From positions 1 to 13,194 of the forward strand of contig DATLOQ010000127.1 of assembly GCA_035536235.1 (NCBI GenBank): DNA of 13,194 bases, written 5' to 3'. This DNA is from DATLNF01 sp035536235 (lineage in GTDB: Bacteria > Actinomycetota > Actinomycetes > BP-191). The notes under the pieces were generated by a model that searched no databases, had not been told where the DNA came from, and was given only the letters and a program-made list of their open reading frames with translations. Position numbers and translations under genes: made by a program. Of this stretch, positions 12,561 through 13,194 are shown one piece after another; within the stretch, counting starts at the first letter, position 1; each line of letters opens with the position of its first letter.

Positions 12561-12583
12561 GAGCCGGCAGCGTCGCCGGGCTC
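12561..12583 (-). terminator. Probable terminator after nuoN
   Basis: Beginning at the nuoN stop, GAGCC-GGC pairs with GCC-GGCTC, with one bulged C and a 6-nt loop. No U-tract follows. This stem is the only clear structure in the 97-bp gap between nuoN and htpX and would end the nuo operon transcript. No clear minus-35/minus-10 pair for htpX was found in this gap. Confidence 0.45.
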
Positions 12584-13194
12584 TAGCCGGCGGCCAGCAC
12601 CGACAGCGGGGTGAAGTGCAGGACCAGCTCGGGGTAGAAGCCGATCGCGGCGGTCGCCACGACCGTGAGCCCGATCGCCGCCAGCACCGGCACGGGCACC
12701 CGTACCGGCTCCAAGGCCGCCTCCCCGGCCGGCTCGCCGAGTCCGGCGAACAGGCTGAAGGCGACCCGGAGGTAGTAGTACATGGCGAAGACGGTGTTGA
12801 CCGCCATGACCACGCCGAGCCAGACGATGTCGCCGTCGATCGTGGCCCGGAAGACCTGGATCTTGGCGAAGAGACCGGCCAGACCCGGGGGGGCGCCGGC
12901 GAGGCAGAACAGGAAGAACGCGAAGGTGAGCGCCAGCAGCGGTGAGGACTTCACCAGGCCGCGGTAGTCAGCGATGAGGTTGCGCGGGGTACGGCGAGCG
13001 ACGGCGGTGACGCAGGCGAAGACGCCGAGGTTCATCACGGCGTAGATGGCGAGGTAGGACAGCGTTGCGGCGAAGGCGGTGCGCGTCGCCGCCTCGCCGG
13101 CGCTGGCCGCCACGCCCAGCGGCACCAGGATGTAGCCGGCCTGCCCGATGGAGGAGTAGGCGAGCATCCGCACCATGTGCCGCTGCTGGATCGC
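12583..13194 (-). CDS. nuoN: NADH-quinone oxidoreductase subunit N (5' part outside window)
   Basis: NuoN is one of the three antiporter-like membrane subunits of respiratory complex I and takes part in proton pumping. 203 C-terminal residues are visible and the frame continues past the window end (AIQQRH precedes MVRMLAYSSIGQAGYI). The segment MVRMLAYSSIGQAGYILVPLGV matches the conserved RLLAYSSIGHAGY-type motif, and LAGAPPGLAGLFAKIQVF matches the helix carrying the conserved Lys of the family. YYYLRVAFSLF is also typical. About five or six further membrane segments are present. NuoN is usually about 480-550 residues, so more than half lies outside. It should be the last gene of the nuo operon, followed by htpX, as in Streptomyces. 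Confidence 0.95.
   Translation of the reverse strand, partial: AIQQRHMVRMLAYSSIGQAGYILVPLGVAASAGEAATRTAFAATLSYLAIYAVMNLGVFACVTAVARRTPRNLIADYRGLVKSSPLLALTFAFFLFCLAGAPPGLAGLFAKIQVFRATIDGDIVWLGVVMAVNTVFAMYYYLRVAFSLFAGLGEPAGEAALEPVRVPVPVLAAIGLTVVATAAIGFYPELVLHFTPLSVLAAG

Overview
The window is chromosomal DNA from a high-GC actinomycete. The evidence is the strong G/C third-position bias, GTG starts, the order tRNA-Trp-secE-nusG-rplK-rplA-rplJ-rplL, an rpmG-hadA-hadB cluster, and the trio nuoN-htpX-yajQ. The same blocks occur in Streptomyces and related soil actinobacteria. I cannot fix the genus from the sequence; membership of the Frankiales/Geodermatophilales part of the phylum would be a guess.

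Layout, with most genes on the minus strand. (1) 1-4280 is the translation and transcription block. It is read leftwards from a good promoter at 4252-4280: tRNA-Trp, secE, nusG, rplK, rplA, then a second promoter plus an L10-type leader in front of rplJ and rplL, which is cut by the window start. NusG carries a long acidic N-terminal extension and L10 a long Ala/Pro/acidic C-terminal extension; both contain short tandem repeats. (2) 4324-5384 holds an ECF sigma factor and its probable zinc-binding anti-sigma factor, translationally coupled by a GTGA overlap. They diverge from an aspartate-type aminotransferase (5481-6683), and the 96-bp shared intergenic region contains a perfect inverted repeat. 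(3) 6680-8106 is a minus-strand cluster: tRNA-Thr, tRNA-Met, rpmG, and two hot-dog-fold dehydratase subunits (hadA and hadB type). (4) 8146-10746 encodes a large membrane-anchored GAF-GGDEF-EAL protein for cyclic-di-GMP turnover, with both catalytic signatures intact. It is separated from the upstream tRNA-Tyr by two strong tandem hairpins. (5) 11093-13194 holds yajQ on the plus strand, convergent with htpX (membrane zinc protease), followed by the 3' part of nuoN (respiratory complex I), cut by the window end.

Most of the window is core housekeeping. The lineage-variable parts are the ECF sigma/anti-sigma pair, the GGDEF-EAL protein, and the two repeat-bearing extensions on NusG and L10. I see no CRISPR array, insertion sequence, prophage or obvious defence system. 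Several promoters share a recognisable minus-10 box (TACCCT or TACACT). The largest non-coding gap is 273 bp (between rplA and rplJ), so no gene-free stretch exceeds 300 bp.
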